Part shown: positions 9,847 through 20,743 of the stretch, one piece after another
How positions within the stretch are numbered: position 1 is the stretch's first letter
Layout of the letters: each line of letters begins with the position of its first letter
The notes under the pieces: generated by a model
Told to the model about the DNA's origin: nothing
Seen by the model: only the letters and a program-made list of their open reading frames with translations
Databases searched by the model: none
Source of the DNA: Pantoea sp. Ep11b
GTDB lineage: Bacteria; Pseudomonadota; Gammaproteobacteria; Enterobacterales; Enterobacteriaceae
Length of the DNA stretch: 64,000 bases
NCBI RefSeq assembly: GCF_040783975.1
Contig: NZ_CP160631.1
Span: forward strand, 3,838,606-3,902,605
Reading direction: 5' to 3'
Program-made: the position numbers and the translations under genes

Positions 9847-11085
9847 TTACTCTCTCCCTTCGCGCTGGCTGTCGCTGCGCTGAGCATTGGCCCGACGCTG
9901 ATCCATGATGTTGTCCGGACTATATGACGACGTGTCATTGCGGCTTGCGCTGCGGTCGGAGATGGCAGGCAGAGAAGCACCGTTCGCGCCCTTCTGACCG
10001 TTCTGGCCTGAAGAAGCCTGACCGCCACGCATCAGCTGATCCAGCGGCAGCATCATCAGGTTGTTACCCCGATCGTTAACCAGGACTTTGCGGGTATGGC
10101 TCAGCACACGCTCCATGGTTTCGATATACAGGCGCTCTTTGGTGATTTCCGGTGCGGCTTTATACTCCGGCAGGATCTTGGCAAAACGCGCCACTTCACC
10201 CTGCGCTTCCAGAACGGTCCGCTCTTTGTACGCACGCGCCTCTTCCAGAATACGTTGCGCCTGGCCATTAGCACGCGGCTGCACTTCATTCGCGTAGGCT
10301 TCGGCTTCGCGGACATACTGCTCACGGTTTTCGCGTGCAGCAATGGCGTCATCAAACGCGGACTTCACCTCTTCCGGCGGACGGGCAGCCTGGAAGTTGA
10401 CGTCCAGCACCGCAATACCCATGTTATAAGGGCGGATTGTCTCGTCGATTTCACGCTGCGTATCACTACGGACGACGGTACGGCCTTCGGTCAGGATGCG
10501 ATCCATAGTAGAACGCCCGATCACGCCACGCAGGGCACTGTCGGTGGCCTGGCGCAGGCTGTCATCCGCGCTGGTCACCGCATAGAGGTAGCGTTCAGGA
10601 TCGGTCACGCGATACTGCACGTTCATCTCGACGCGAACCACGTTCTCGTCCGAGGTCAGCATCACGCCAGACGCCGCCAGCTCACGTACCGATTCGACGT
10701 TAACCGCACGCACCTGATCGATAAAGGTCGGCTTCCAGTTGAGGCCCGGCTCGACCAGATGGCTGAATTTACCGAAGCGCGTCACGACGCCACGCTCCGC
10801 TTCTTTAATAGTGTAGAAACCGCTGGCAGCCCAGATGACCACCGCAGCAACCGCCACGATGCCCACGATTTTGCCGCCGCTGCCAGAGCCGCGCTGACCA
10901 TTGTCGCTCTGTTTGCCACCGCCCAGTCCACCAAGCTTCTTGCTCAGCTTACGGAAGATATCATCCAGATCAGGAGGCCCGGATTCCCGTCCTCCCTTAT
11001 TCCCCCCAGAGTTGCCGCCTTGATTATTGCTGCTTCCCCACGGGTCGCGGTCCTGTCCGTTATTTCCGGGCTGATTCCACGCCAT
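9847..11085 (-). CDS. hflK: HflK, regulator of the FtsH protease
   Basis: A 412-residue partner of HflC (E. coli 419). The start is ATG 11085 (MAWNQPGNNGQDRDPWGSS) with GGAG seven bases upstream; a longer in-frame extension exists but runs into the adjacent ERIC repeat and was rejected. The N-terminus is a Gly/Asn-rich cytoplasmic segment, then a membrane helix near residues 64-84 (KIVGIVAVAAVVIWAASGFY), the SPFH domain (TIKEAERGVVTRFGKF...) and a helical region. The C-terminal tail is polar and low in complexity. HflK and HflC assemble on FtsH in the inner membrane. Confidence 0.97.
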   Translation of the reverse strand: MAWNQPGNNGQDRDPWGSSNNQGGNSGGNKGGRESGPPDLDDIFRKLSKKLGGLGGGKQSDNGQRGSGSGGKIVGIVAVAAVVIWAASGFYTIKEAERGVVTRFGKFSHLVEPGLNWKPTFIDQVRAVNVESVRELAASGVMLTSDENVVRVEMNVQYRVTDPERYLYAVTSADDSLRQATDSALRGVIGRSTMDRILTEGRTVVRSDTQREIDETIRPYNMGIAVLDVNFQAARPPEEVKSAFDDAIAARENREQYVREAEAYANEVQPRANGQAQRILEEARAYKERTVLEAQGEVARFAKILPEYKAAPEITKERLYIETMERVLSHTRKVLVNDRGNNLMMLPLDQLMRGGQASSGQNGQKGANGASLPAISDRSASRNDTSSYSPDNIMDQRRANAQRSDSQREGRE

Positions 11086-11114
11086 GTTTCTACTCCATTT
11101 ATTGTAATTACGGT

Positions 11115-11242
11115 TTTTACCCTTCATTTTTCGGATTGCAGCAGTGTTGGCTGCCTTTGCTCACCCCGGCCACTTACCTGCGTAAGCGTCCGGCGATACA
11201 CTCAGTTGCCGCCTTGCTGAAATCCGAGCTACCCGGGTAAAT
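11115..11242 (-). repeat. ERIC (IRU) element in the hflX-hflK gap
   Basis: About 128 bp forming an imperfect inverted repeat, very close to the usual 127-bp ERIC. The minus strand carries the diagnostic core: GTGTATCGCCGGACGCTTAC, then GCAG, then GTAAGTGGCCGGGGTGAGC. This matches the ERIC core (GTGAATCCCCAGGAGCTTAC.., ..AAGTAAGTGACTGGGGTGAGC) with a few changes. Ends TTTTACCC (11115-11122) and GGGTAAAT (11235-11242) are inverted relative to each other, as are CGGATTGCAG and CTGAAATCCG further in. It lies inside the hflX-hflK transcript region, where it would fold as a long hairpin. Confidence 0.85.
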
Positions 11243-11312
11243 CCTGCGTATTCGGTCATGCAACGAAAATGCGACAATCTTCCATTTTTAAGGTAAATGC
11301 GTTTGGGCAATA

Positions 11313-12593
11313 TCAAACAATGTAACTGGTCAGCGACGGTTCCTGTTTACATAAACGCATCCATTCAATAATGGGCATACGTATCTGCAATCCTACACTG
11401 CCGTCTTCTTCATTCCACTCTTTCTCAATCGCCTGCAGCTGATAGAAACGGCTGCGAAGTCGCCCCGCTTCCGGCGGCAGACGTAATGCGTGCTGGGCAA
11501 TTTCACCCGACAGACGCTCAGACAGCGCCTGCCACAGCAACGGAATGCCTTCACCCGTCTGGGCAGACAGCCAGACGCGGACGGGCAGATTCTCTTCGTT
11601 GCGATCGATACGCGGTTCGAACCCGTCGAGCATATCGATTTTATTCATGACCAGTAACGTCGGGATTTCGTCCGCTTCAATCTCTTCCAGAACGGTATCG
11701 ACGGCCGCGATATTCTCCGTGACGCGCAGGTCTGCGCCATCAATCACATGCAGTAACAGCGTCGCCTGACGGGTCTCCTGCAGCGTGGCCTTAAAAGCGG
11801 CAACCAGGTCGTGAGGAAGATGGCGGATAAAGCCGACGGTATCCGCCAGGACCACATCTCCGACATCGGCGACATTCAGACGGCGCAGCGTCGGGTCCAG
11901 CGTCGCAAACAGCTGATCTGCGGCAAAGACATTGGCCGATGTCATAGCATTAAACAGCGTCGACTTACCGGCGTTGGTATAGCCCACCAGCGACACGGTC
12001 GGGATGTCCGCTTTGGCTCGCGACTGACGTCCCTGCTCGCGCTGTTTTTCCACCCGCTCAAGACGGGACAGAATCTGGCTGATACGACCGCGCAACAGGC
12101 GGCGGTCGGTTTCTAACTGTGTTTCACCCGGACCGCGTAAGCCGATCCCGCCTTTCTGACGTTCAAGGTGAGTCCAGCCGCGCACCAGACGTGTGGCAAG
12201 ATGGCGTAGCTGCGCCAGCTCAACCTGCAATTTACCTTCGTGGGTACGTGCGCGTTGGGCAAAGATATCCAGAATTAAACCGGTGCGATCAATAACCCGG
12301 CATTCGCACAGACGCTCAAGGTTTCTCTCTTGAGCGGGCGTAAGGGCATGATCGAATAATACGACCGATGCTCCAGTTGTTTTTACCGCATCGGCAATTT
12401 CAACGGCTTTTCCTTCACCGACAAAATACTTGGGGTGTGGCGCTTTACGACTGCCAGTGACCACTTGCAGCGCCTCAACGCCAGCAGAAGAGACCAGGGT
12501 TTCGAACTCCTGCAAATCTTCTACTTCTTTGTCTTGGGAGAACCAGATGTGTACCAGTACGGCCTGCTCACCGGCATCATAACGGTCAAACAA
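11313..12593 (-). CDS. hflX: HflX, ribosome-associated GTPase
   Basis: A 426-residue GTPase of exact family length. The N-terminal HflX domain (residues 1-190) includes [19 protein letters not shown]. The G domain has the P-loop [15 protein letters not shown]3 [13 protein letters not shown] and G4 NKID. HflX binds 50S subunits and splits stalled or heat-damaged 70S ribosomes. It lies between hfq and hflK as in E. coli, 72 bp after hfq. The ERIC repeat after its stop codon separates it from hflK by 227 bp. Confidence 0.97.
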   Translation of the reverse strand: MFDRYDAGEQAVLVHIWFSQDKEVEDLQEFETLVSSAGVEALQVVTGSRKAPHPKYFVGEGKAVEIADAVKTTGASVVLFDHALTPAQERNLERLCECRVIDRTGLILDIFAQRARTHEGKLQVELAQLRHLATRLVRGWTHLERQKGGIGLRGPGETQLETDRRLLRGRISQILSRLERVEKQREQGRQSRAKADIPTVSLVGYTNAGKSTLFNAMTSANVFAADQLFATLDPTLRRLNVADVGDVVLADTVGFIRHLPHDLVAAFKATLQETRQATLLLHVIDGADLRVTENIAAVDTVLEEIEADEIPTLLVMNKIDMLDGFEPRIDRNEENLPVRVWLSAQTGEGIPLLWQALSERLSGEIAQHALRLPPEAGRLRSRFYQLQAIEKEWNEEDGSVGLQIRMPIIEWMRLCKQEPSLTSYIV

Positions 12594-12665
12594 GCTATAA
12601 CCTCGCTTAATAAAAGACCAGGACGGAAAACCGCTGTTCTCCGCACCTGGCTGTACGGCGACGCG

Positions 12666-12983
12666 TTATTCTGCGTGGTCACCGTCTTGTTGTGGCTGTG
12701 ACTGTGGCTGTGCAGGTGTGTTGCTGCCACCGTGATGATAATTGTTGCTGCCGCCACCGGTATTATTGCTATGGTGAGAAACCGGGCGCGAAGGCACAAC
12801 GGTAGAAATGGCGTGCTTATAAACCATCTGACTTACCGTGTTTTTCAGCAAGATGACGAACTGATCAAATGACTCAATCTGACCCTGCAACTTAATACCG
12901 TTAACCAGATAAATCGAAACCGGAACACGTTCACGACGCAGTGCGTTCAAAAACGGGTCTTGTAATGATTGCCCCTTAGCCAT
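12666..12983 (-). CDS. hfq: Hfq, RNA chaperone
   Basis: A 105-residue Sm-like protein that forms hexamers and pairs small RNAs with mRNAs. The N-terminal core [20 protein letters not shown], the proximal-face residues (Gln8, Phe42, and YKH at 55-57) and [21 protein letters not shown] are essentially those of E. coli. The C-terminal tail (from about residue 70) is disordered and rich in Gly, Asn, His, Ser and Gln, ending in the acidic tip DGDHAE, which in E. coli Hfq helps release RNA. It is located 103 bp downstream of miaA. Confidence 0.98.
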   Translation of the reverse strand: MAKGQSLQDPFLNALRRERVPVSIYLVNGIKLQGQIESFDQFVILLKNTVSQMVYKHAISTVVPSRPVSHHSNNTGGGSNNYHHGGSNTPAQPQSQPQQDGDHAE

Positions 12984-13086
12984 TCTATCTTTTCCTTATA
13001 TGCTTGTTGTTTGTTGCTCGTAGAACCTATGGTTCTGAAAAAACTGCGTAAAAATTTGCGCACGATAACCCATCAATTGTACACAA

Positions 13087-14037
13087 TCACCCATGCTTCG
13101 CACTAAGAACCTGTAACACTGTATCACGCGCCAGCCGGGGCTCGTCACTGTCAAGCCAGTGAACATTTTCCCAGCCACGTAACCATGTCATCTGTCGCTT
13201 AGCAAGCTGCCGGGTTGCGCAAATTCCCCGATAAACCATCTCGTCATAATCGATTTCGCCTGACAGATAAGACCACATCTGACGATAACCGACACACCGG
13301 ATGGAAGGCATGTCCGTATGCAAATCACCTCGTGCAAACAGGGCCCGAGACTCCGCTTCAAATCCTGACGCCAACATCTGCTCAAAACGCAACGCGATGC
13401 GCTGGTGCAGCAGTTCGCGACTCGCGGGGGCGATGGCAAACTGGTACACGTCGTAGGGTAACGCTTCACCGGATGTTTTAGTCAGTTCCGTTAAAGTTTT
13501 ACCCGAAATAAAAAAAACTTCCAGTGCTCGCGAAAGTCTCTGCGGATCATTCGGATGAATACGACTGCCGGCAACCGGGTCAATTTCACACAGCTGGCGG
13601 TGCAAAGCTTCCCAGCCTTTTTCACGCGCCGTTTGCTCTATCTGCTGACGCACCTCCGGATCGGCCGGGGGCAGCGGCGACAATCCTTCAAGTAACGCCT
13701 TGAAGTAGAGCATGGTTCCACCAACAAGCAGCGGTATTCGTCCGGCTGCAACGATCTCCGCCATTTCTGCTAACGCATCGCGCCGGAACTCCGCAGCCGA
13801 ATAGGCCTCTGCGGGATCGCGAATGTCGAGCAGGCGATGGGGCGCCACGGCTAACTCCTCAGCCGACGGTTTCGCCGTGCCAATATCCATCTGACGATAG
13901 ATTAAGGCGGAATCGACGCTGATTAGTTCCACTGGTAGCTGCTTACGCAGCTCGATGGCTAATGCCGTCTTGCCAGATGCCGTGGGTCCCATCAAAAAAA
14001 TAGCCTTTGGCCGGCCAGCCTGGTTTAATTCACTCAT
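13087..14037 (-). CDS. miaA: MiaA, tRNA dimethylallyltransferase
   Basis: A 316-residue enzyme that transfers a dimethylallyl group to N6 of A37 in tRNAs reading UNN codons, the first step to ms2i6A. The P-loop [11 protein letters not shown] (residues 17-27), the substrate-site stretch [19 protein letters not shown] and [12 protein letters not shown] are present. Its ATG (14037) lies 8 bases upstream of the end of mutL, so the two overlap and are probably translationally coupled. It is followed by hfq. Confidence 0.98.
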   Translation of the reverse strand: MSELNQAGRPKAIFLMGPTASGKTALAIELRKQLPVELISVDSALIYRQMDIGTAKPSAEELAVAPHRLLDIRDPAEAYSAAEFRRDALAEMAEIVAAGRIPLLVGGTMLYFKALLEGLSPLPPADPEVRQQIEQTAREKGWEALHRQLCEIDPVAGSRIHPNDPQRLSRALEVFFISGKTLTELTKTSGEALPYDVYQFAIAPASRELLHQRIALRFEQMLASGFEAESRALFARGDLHTDMPSIRCVGYRQMWSYLSGEIDYDEMVYRGICATRQLAKRQMTWLRGWENVHWLDSDEPRLARDTVLQVLSAKHG

Positions 14038-15895
14038 GCTTCAACGCGTTCACCGCGCTCTCAATCTCTAGGGGCTGTAATAAGCCTGAAGGCGGCGATT
14101 TCAGTAACTGTGGGCAGAGCCGTTCAAGCTCAGCCAGCAGGTTAATCGCCTGTGAGTGATTCCAGCTGGAGGACTCTGTATCCTGCTGTCGCGCCAGCCA
14201 CCGGGCCAGCTGCGTCGCAGAGTTCTCCTGCTGCCGGGCGAGATAGCCTAACAGCTCAGGAATCAAGATTTGTAAATTTTGTGTTCGTAACGGTAAAGGC
14301 ACTGCGCGCAGGGTGACGTGGTCGCCATCGGCCTGAAGTTCGATGCCCATCTGATTGAGCAGGCTGCTATTTTTGCGGGCCGCCTCGCGTTCATCTTTGG
14401 CCATTTTCAGCCGCACGGGAATCAGCAGCGGCTGCGGTTTCAGCCCCTCTTCGCCCGGTTCCAGCTGCGCCTGTTTCAGCCAGCGCGCCGCCACCGGCAG
14501 CGCCATCAGCGAGAGCGTCTGATCCTGTTCCAGCAGCGCATAGTGGTGCTGCAGCACGGTCAGTACCCGGCCAAAACTCTGCGCATGGACCGCCAGCGGC
14601 GAAGCCTTTTCGGTCCGGCGCGGTTCAGGCTCACGCGCGCCCGGCGGCGGTACGCTGTCGACGGGCGTTTTCAGCAGCTGCTGGTACACCGCCCCTTCAC
14701 GCTGCCGGTATAGGTTCTCTTTATTCTGCCAGGCCGGTGCCGCAGCGGGCGGCGTGTCCCGGGCGGGGGCAGACGGTTTGCGCTCCCCGGGTGACGAGGC
14801 AGGCTGGGCGAAATGGTTGCCGCCAGCCGCCTGACGGTTTTCGGGCTGCCAGCGCGGAGCGGTTTCTTCAGCCTTCAGCGCAGGCAGCGCGGGTGTCGCA
14901 ATCGCCTGCAGCACGCTGACTACGCCCTGATAGATAAAATCATGCACCAGGCGCGACTGGTGGAACCGGACCTCATGCTTGGCCGGATGCACGTTGACAT
15001 CCACCTGATGGGGATCGATCTCCAGATAGAGCACGTAAGCGGGCTGCTGATCATCCTGAAGCTGGGTCTGGAAGGCCTGGCGGATAGCATGGTTAATCAG
15101 CTTATCGCGCATCATCCGGCCGTTAACATAGCAGTATTGCAGCTCGGTCACCTGGCGCGACCCGGCCGGATCGGCTACCCAGCCGCGCAGCGCAAGTTCG
15201 TCGTGTTGCCAGTCGATGCGCAGCGCGTGCTGCATAAAGGTGGTGCCGCAAATTGCGGCCAGCCGCCGTTCGCGCTGACTCTCTTCGTTGACGGCGCGAT
15301 ACTGGCGCATCATTTTGCCGTTGTGACTCAGTGACAGGGCGACATCAAAACGTGCCAGCGCAATGCGACGGATCACTTCGTCGATATGCCCGAACTCGGT
15401 TTTCTCGGTGCGCATGAATCTGCGGCGTGCCGGCGTGTTGTAAAACAGATCCAGCACCTCCAGCGTGGTGCCACAGGGATGTGCCGCCGGTTTGACCGTC
15501 ACTGCCATATCGCGCCCTTCGGCATAAGCCTGCCAGGCTTCACTCTGATCGGCAGTGCGGGAGGTGAGCGTCAGACGGGAGACCGAGCTGATACTGGCCA
15601 GAGCCTCACCCCGGAAGCCCAGGCTCATGATCGCCTCCAGGTCGTCCAGCGAGGCGATTTTACTGGTGGCGTGTCGGGCCAGCGCCATCGCCAGCTCGCT
15701 TTTCACGATGCCGCAGCCGTTGTCACGGATGCGGATCAGCTTCGCGCCGCCCTTTTCAATATCAATATCGATGCGCGTTGCGCCCGCATCCAGACTGTTC
15801 TCCACCAGCTCTTTGACAACCGAGGCAGGACGTTCAACCACTTCACCCGCCGCAATCTGGTTTGCCAGCTGAGGCGGTAAAATTTGTATCGGCAT
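14030..15895 (-). CDS. mutL: MutL, DNA mismatch repair protein
   Basis: A 621-residue protein that couples MutS mismatch recognition to MutH and UvrD. The start is ATG 15895 ([20 protein letters not shown]) with AGAGGA upstream; the in-frame extension further upstream has no ribosome site. The GHKL ATPase motifs are intact: [23 protein letters not shown] and [14 protein letters not shown] Pro/Ala-rich linker lies around residues 340-430 and a C-terminal dimerization domain follows. The DQHA-type endonuclease motif of other MutL families is not seen, consistent with a methyl-directed (MutH/Dam) system. It is sandwiched between amiB and miaA. Confidence 0.98.
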   Translation of the reverse strand: MPIQILPPQLANQIAAGEVVERPASVVKELVENSLDAGATRIDIDIEKGGAKLIRIRDNGCGIVKSELAMALARHATSKIASLDDLEAIMSLGFRGEALASISSVSRLTLTSRTADQSEAWQAYAEGRDMAVTVKPAAHPCGTTLEVLDLFYNTPARRRFMRTEKTEFGHIDEVIRRIALARFDVALSLSHNGKMMRQYRAVNEESQRERRLAAICGTTFMQHALRIDWQHDELALRGWVADPAGSRQVTELQYCYVNGRMMRDKLINHAIRQAFQTQLQDDQQPAYVLYLEIDPHQVDVNVHPAKHEVRFHQSRLVHDFIYQGVVSVLQAIATPALPALKAEETAPRWQPENRQAAGGNHFAQPASSPGERKPSAPARDTPPAAAPAWQNKENLYRQREGAVYQQLLKTPVDSVPPPGAREPEPRRTEKASPLAVHAQSFGRVLTVLQHHYALLEQDQTLSLMALPVAARWLKQAQLEPGEEGLKPQPLLIPVRLKMAKDEREAARKNSSLLNQMGIELQADGDHVTLRAVPLPLRTQNLQILIPELLGYLARQQENSATQLARWLARQQDTESSSWNHSQAINLLAELERLCPQLLKSPPSGLLQPLEIESAVNALKHE

Positions 15896-15944
15896 CGTGG
15901 ATATCCTCTTAGCTGACAGCCCGGCGCAGCGGCCGGGCACACAA

Positions 15945-17615
15945 TCAGGATGCAGGAATTTTCAGGTTCTGCCCCAGCATGACGTTGGTCGACTTCAGAT
16001 TATTGGTCTGCATTATGGCTTTCGGGCTGACGCCGTAGTGCGCCGCAATCCCGGTCAGGGAATCGCCGACGACGACCTTATGGCGAACCATACCGCGCGG
16101 CGCGGCGCGGGTGGTCCGGCTGGCGGCCGCACTGGCCGGGACTTTCAGCCGCTGGCCGACCCACACCACATCACGCTTCAGGGTGTTCATCTCACGCAGC
16201 GTGGCCATGCTGACACCATATTTCGCGGCGATGCCGGAGAGCGTCTCCCCGCGCGTAACGGTATGGCGCTGAGTCACGCCGGTATACTGCGTCACCCCGG
16301 TCGCCGGATTACTGGCGACGCTCACCGCTGGCGACGAGCCCAGCGGCAGGTTTTCCTCCTTTGGGATGGATTGCAGCGGGTGCGCCAGGAAATAAGTGCG
16401 CAGACCTTTATAGATCGACTGCGCAATCTTATCCTGGTGTGCGCTACTGCCTAGCAGTCGCTCCTCCGAGGAATTACTGATGAAGCCGGTTTCCACCAGC
16501 AGAGAAGGAATGTCCGGCGAGCGCAGGACCCCAAGGCTGGCGTGCTCAGGCAGACGCTTGTGCAGCGAGGTAACGCCGCGCAGCTGCTGCAGGACTTTCT
16601 GCGCGATGTCATAGCCAACGCGCTGCGAGTGACCGAACTGCAGGTCAAGTACCGCCTGACTGAGATAAGGATCGGCCTGGCTGTTCGCCAGCAGGTCTCC
16701 TGCACCGCCCAGCAGCTCAGACTGCTTCTCTTTCTGCTCCAGCCAGTTAGCCATCTCGTTGTTGGCGCGACGGTTTGATAACACCCAGACTGACGCGCCG
16801 GTCGCCGCATGGCTTGGGGCCGCATCCGCATGGATCGACACCAGCACGTTGGCGTTGGCTTTACGCGCCACATCGGAACGGCCCATAACTGAGATAAAAT
16901 AGTCGCCATCGCGTGTCAGCACGCCTTTGAACATCGGATCGTTATTCAGCAGCACCCGCAGTTTTCGGGCGATCGCAATCGTTACGTTCTTCTCTTTTAA
17001 CCCGCGCTGGCCGATAGCACCCGGATCCTGGCCGCCATGGCCGGCATCTATCGCCACAATCACGGTGTCATTCTGGCTGACGCGACTGCCGGGGCGCACG
17101 GTGCTGGCCGTGCTGGTCACCGAGGTCACCGGATTGGCATTAAACGGATTGGCCGCGGCGGCACTCGGGGTCGGCACGCGCGTCGGGGCGATGACCGGTG
17201 CGGGCTCGCTGCGCGTCACCACCGGCGCTTTACCGGTAATGGTAAAGACCACGCTGTAGTTGTTGCCGTCGCGCTGAGTGACCGCCCGGGTTTTCCCCGC
17301 CTGGGTCAGTTCAAACACCAGCCGCACGCTCTGCTTGTCCTTTGGGGTACTGCTGCGAATGCGCCTGACGATGTTCTCACCGCTGAAGTTCAGCGGTAAC
17401 CCCTGCACCACACCGCTCTGACGGACGTCGAGCACCACGCGATCGGGGTTGTGCAGCGGGAAATAGCCATAGACCGGCTGTCCGGAAAAATTCAGGGTGA
17501 TGGTTGCCTGGCTGTCACCGTTGGCCACTTTGATATCTGACAGCGTGGCGGCAAACAGGGGAGCAGAAACCAGCAGCAGCAGTGACACCAGCGCGATTTT
17601 CATCCGTGACATCAT
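15945..17615 (-). CDS. amiB: AmiB, N-acetylmuramoyl-L-alanine amidase with two LysM domains
   Basis: A 556-residue periplasmic zinc amidase that splits septal peptidoglycan for daughter-cell separation. A signal peptide spans residues 1 to about 22 (..[11 protein letters not shown]), an AMIN targeting domain about 24-127, a Pro/Ala/Thr linker, and the Amidase_3 domain about 186-405, with the zinc site [13 protein letters not shown] (His193) and [11 protein letters not shown]. Two LysM peptidoglycan-binding repeats follow at about 450-492 and 510-554, separated by an Ala/Arg-rich linker. E. coli AmiB is about 445 residues and, from memory, has one LysM, so the second is an extension. The ATG overlaps the tsaE stop (ATGA). 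Confidence 0.96.
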   Translation of the reverse strand: MMSRMKIALVSLLLLVSAPLFAATLSDIKVANGDSQATITLNFSGQPVYGYFPLHNPDRVVLDVRQSGVVQGLPLNFSGENIVRRIRSSTPKDKQSVRLVFELTQAGKTRAVTQRDGNNYSVVFTITGKAPVVTRSEPAPVIAPTRVPTPSAAAANPFNANPVTSVTSTASTVRPGSRVSQNDTVIVAIDAGHGGQDPGAIGQRGLKEKNVTIAIARKLRVLLNNDPMFKGVLTRDGDYFISVMGRSDVARKANANVLVSIHADAAPSHAATGASVWVLSNRRANNEMANWLEQKEKQSELLGGAGDLLANSQADPYLSQAVLDLQFGHSQRVGYDIAQKVLQQLRGVTSLHKRLPEHASLGVLRSPDIPSLLVETGFISNSSEERLLGSSAHQDKIAQSIYKGLRTYFLAHPLQSIPKEENLPLGSSPAVSVASNPATGVTQYTGVTQRHTVTRGETLSGIAAKYGVSMATLREMNTLKRDVVWVGQRLKVPASAAASRTTRAAPRGMVRHKVVVGDSLTGIAAHYGVSPKAIMQTNNLKSTNVMLGQNLKIPAS

Positions 17616-18088
17616 GCCTGTTCCCTGCCCTGGCTGAACCGTTCAACCCACTGCTGGCCTGACGCGGATTGTGCCGTCAGCGCCGCTTCACGCGCCTCGC
17701 CCACATAGCGCAGCGTTAAGGTAAGGTCGGGCGACGGCAGGAATCCGGCCCCCTGCTGCGGCCACTCGACCAGACAGATCGCCTCACCGCTGAAATAGTC
17801 GCGGATCCCCATAAATTCCAGCTCTTCCGGATCGGCGAGGCGATAGAGGTCGAAATGGTAGAGGGTCCGGTCGGTCAGCGTGTAAGGCTCAACCAGAGTG
17901 TAGGTGGGACTTTTGACGTTGCCCTGATGGCCCAGCGCCTGCAGAAAGCCGCGGCTGAAGGTGGTTTTACCCGCCCCCAGATCGCCATAGAGATAAATGA
18001 CTGCCGCGCTGCCACAGGCGCGCGCCAGCTGAGCGCCCAGACTGAGCGTAGCCGCCTCATCGGGCAAAGAGATAACACAGGTCTTCAT
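17612..18088 (-). CDS. tsaE: TsaE, ATPase of the tRNA t6A complex
   Basis: A 158-residue P-loop protein (E. coli 153) with [19 protein letters not shown] as Walker A (residues about 34-52) and [11 protein letters not shown] as the switch region. TsaE works with TsaB and TsaD in threonylcarbamoylation of A37 in tRNAs reading ANN codons. It overlaps nnr by 4 bases at its start (ATGA) and amiB by 4 bases at its end, so nnr, tsaE and amiB are tightly coupled. Confidence 0.96.
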   Translation of the reverse strand: MKTCVISLPDEAATLSLGAQLARACGSAAVIYLYGDLGAGKTTFSRGFLQALGHQGNVKSPTYTLVEPYTLTDRTLYHFDLYRLADPEELEFMGIRDYFSGEAICLVEWPQQGAGFLPSPDLTLTLRYVGEAREAALTAQSASGQQWVERFSQGREQA

Positions 18089-19605
18089 GCTTCTTTATTC
18101 ATCTCAGGATTAACAAACTGCCACAGGAGATCCAGTAAATCGGTTGCCAGCATACCGCGCGTTCCGCGTTGCGCCGCGACCGCATCGGCGGCGGCTCCGT
18201 GGGCCACACAGCCCGCGCAGGCCGCGTCAAACAGCGTCAGTTTCTGGCCTGCCAGCGAGGCGATGATCCCACTCAGGAGATCGCCCATTCCGCCAGACGC
18301 CATACCGGCATTGCCGACATCGGCAAAGGCCATTTCGCCCTGCTCGCTGGCAATCAGTGTACCGGCACCTTTCAGGACTACGACGCCACCGTAACGCTGC
18401 GCCAGTGTCTGCGCTGCATGTAAGCGGTCACTCTCAATTTCACTGGTCTCAATATTCAGCAAACGCGCCGCCTCGCCAGGATGCGGCGTAATAATGCGAT
18501 TCTGACGTTTCTCCGCACTGATTGCCAGCAGGTTAAGTGCATCCGCGTCCCAAAGCATCGGCTTTTCACTGGCCGCGACCTGCTTCAGCGCCCGCTTTCC
18601 CCACTCACGCTGGCCCAGACCGGGGCCGATAGCGATGACATCGGCCCACGCCAGCGCCTCCGTCAGCCGCTCGTCGGTCAGTTCATCGACCATGACTTCG
18701 GGGCGGGCGGTAAGAATCGGGATGATATTATCTTTGTGAGTGAGTACTCGCACTAATCCACTGCCGCTGCGTAGCGCAGCTTCCGCCGTCATGCGCACCG
18801 CCCCGGCCGTACCGGCATCGCCTCCCACCACCAGCAGACGACCGTGACTGCCTTTGTGCGAGGTCGGCTTACGCGGTTTCAGCCAGCGGGAGAGTACGCT
18901 GGCGTCGTAACGGGCGATGGGGGCCGTCTCGCCCGCCAGAAACGCGGCCAGCCCCAGATCGGCAGCGAAGAGTTTGCCGACGTGGTCACGCGCCTTGCCG
19001 GTTATCTGTCCCGGCTTCAGCACGACCAGGCTCAGCGTATGGCAGGCGTCTATGACCGCGCCGGGCGCCGTGCCGTTGCGGGCCGATAAGCCGGACGGGA
19101 TATCGATGGCAAGAACCGGCGCTGCATGGGCATTAACGCGTGCGATCAGCGAGGCGTAAGGTTCGTCCGGCGCACGCTGGCAGCCGGTGCCCAGCAGCGC
19201 ATCGACGATCACATCGACCTGCTCTGGCCAGACCGCATCGGCCGCATGGATTGCACCGCCCGCATCCAGCCAGGCATCGCGGGCCCGCTGCGCCTCTTCC
19301 GGTAACGCCCTGTCACTTTCGCACGCCAGCAGCGTCACCGTTTTGCCTGCCGCCTGCCCCAGCCGCGCCACCACATAGCCATCCCCGCCGTTATTGCCGT
19401 GACCACACAGAATCAGCCAGTGGCTGGCCTGCGGCCAGTGCGCAGTCAGATGCGTAAAGGCCGCCTGCCCGGCGCGCAGCATCAGCTCATACAGGGTGAT
19501 GCCGAGTGCGTCGGCCCCCTGTTGCTCAAGCTGCGCCACTGCCTGCGCAGGCCAGACAGAATATGGTAAACTGCGGCTGTTTTTCTTCGAATCCTGGTCA
19601 CTCAT
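18085..19605 (-). CDS. nnr: Nnr, bifunctional NAD(P)H-hydrate epimerase / dehydratase
   Basis: A 506-residue fusion that repairs NADH and NADPH damaged by hydration. The N-terminal YjeF_N epimerase (residues about 15-215) contains [18 protein letters not shown] and [10 protein letters not shown]. The C-terminal ADP-dependent dehydratase (about 225-495) contains [31 protein letters not shown] and the catalytic stretch [20 protein letters not shown]. It is the first gene of the nnr-tsaE-amiB-mutL-miaA-hfq series. Its ATG (19605-19603) overlaps the ATG of the divergent queG by two bases, so its promoter must lie inside queG. Confidence 0.97.
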   Translation of the reverse strand: MSDQDSKKNSRSLPYSVWPAQAVAQLEQQGADALGITLYELMLRAGQAAFTHLTAHWPQASHWLILCGHGNNGGDGYVVARLGQAAGKTVTLLACESDRALPEEAQRARDAWLDAGGAIHAADAVWPEQVDVIVDALLGTGCQRAPDEPYASLIARVNAHAAPVLAIDIPSGLSARNGTAPGAVIDACHTLSLVVLKPGQITGKARDHVGKLFAADLGLAAFLAGETAPIARYDASVLSRWLKPRKPTSHKGSHGRLLVVGGDAGTAGAVRMTAEAALRSGSGLVRVLTHKDNIIPILTARPEVMVDELTDERLTEALAWADVIAIGPGLGQREWGKRALKQVAASEKPMLWDADALNLLAISAEKRQNRIITPHPGEAARLLNIETSEIESDRLHAAQTLAQRYGGVVVLKGAGTLIASEQGEMAFADVGNAGMASGGMGDLLSGIIASLAGQKLTLFDAACAGCVAHGAAADAVAAQRGTRGMLATDLLDLLWQFVNPEMNKEA

Positions 19606-20743
19606 GTCATACCCTCTCGATCTTCATCAACTCGCACAGCAGATTAAACAGTGGGGAGCCGAACTCGGTTTCCAGCAGGTTGGCATCACCGACACCGATC
19701 TCAGTGCCGAAGAGCCGCGTCTGCAGGCGTGGCTGGACAAGCAGTATCATGGCGAGATGGCGTGGATGGCGCGACACGGCATGATGCGGGCGCGTCCGCA
19801 TGAACTGCTGCCCGGCACGCTGCGCGTGATCAGCGTTCGCATGAACTACCTTCCGGCTAAAGCCGCCTTTGCCAGCACGCTGAAAAATCCCCGTCTGGGC
19901 TATGTCAGCCGTTATGCGTTAGGCCGCGATTATCACAAAGTATTGCGCAATCGACTGAAAAAGCTCGGGGAAATGATCCAGGCGCATTGTGGCGAGCTTA
20001 ATTTTCGCCCCTTTGTCGACTCCGCCCCGCTGCTGGAACGCCCGCTGGCGGCGAAAGCCGGGCTTGGCTGGACCGGTAAACATTCGCTGATTCTGAATCG
20101 CGAAGCGGGCTCGTGGTTTTTCCTCGGCGAACTGCTGATCGACATTCCGCTGCCGGTGGATACGCCGCAGCCGGAGCAGTGTGGCCGCTGTGTCGCCTGC
20201 ATGACAATCTGCCCCACCGGCGCCATCACAGAACCTTACGTTGTGGATGCCCGCCGCTGTATTTCTTATCTCACCATTGAGCTGGAAGGCGCAATCCCGG
20301 AAGCGTTTCGTCCACTGATGGGCAACCGGATCTATGGCTGCGATGACTGCCAGCTCATCTGTCCGTGGAATCGCTATGGTCAGCTCAGTGACGAAAGCGA
20401 CTTTTCGCCGCGCGCCGCGCTGCATGCGCCAGAGCTGATCGATCTGTTTCAGTGGGATGAAGCGAAGTTTCTGCGCATCACCGAAGGCTCGGCGATTCGG
20501 CGCATCGGACATTTACGCTGGCTGCGCAATATCGCCGTCGCGCTGGGTAACGCGCCCTGGTCGGCCGACATCATGCCGGTGCTGGAACGGCGTCTCGGCG
20601 AGAGTGAATTGCTGGATGAACATATTCAGTGGGCGATCGCGCAGCAGCAGCAGAAACGCGAACAGCTCGTTGTCGACGTGCAGCCTGCCCAGCAGAAACG
20701 GCTGGTGCGTGCCGTTGAGAAAGGTTTACCGCGTGATGCGTGA
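19604..20743 (+). CDS. queG: QueG, epoxyqueuosine reductase
   Basis: A 379-residue cobalamin and [4Fe-4S] enzyme that performs the last step of queuosine synthesis in tRNA. Start ATG 19604 gives [18 protein letters not shown] and the family length. The catalytic Asp is in FVDSAPLLER (Asp139), and AGLGWTGKHSLIL is conserved. Two ferredoxin-like clusters are visible: Cys193, 196, 199, 203 (CGRCVACMTIC) and Cys219, 246, 249, 253 (RRCIS..; CDDCQLICPWN). A HEAT-like C-terminus ends the protein. The gene is divergent from nnr with overlapping start codons, so its promoter and any leader lie within nnr. Confidence 0.97.
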   Translation: MSYPLDLHQLAQQIKQWGAELGFQQVGITDTDLSAEEPRLQAWLDKQYHGEMAWMARHGMMRARPHELLPGTLRVISVRMNYLPAKAAFASTLKNPRLGYVSRYALGRDYHKVLRNRLKKLGEMIQAHCGELNFRPFVDSAPLLERPLAAKAGLGWTGKHSLILNREAGSWFFLGELLIDIPLPVDTPQPEQCGRCVACMTICPTGAITEPYVVDARRCISYLTIELEGAIPEAFRPLMGNRIYGCDDCQLICPWNRYGQLSDESDFSPRAALHAPELIDLFQWDEAKFLRITEGSAIRRIGHLRWLRNIAVALGNAPWSADIMPVLERRLGESELLDEHIQWAIAQQQQKREQLVVDVQPAQQKRLVRAVEKGLPRDA

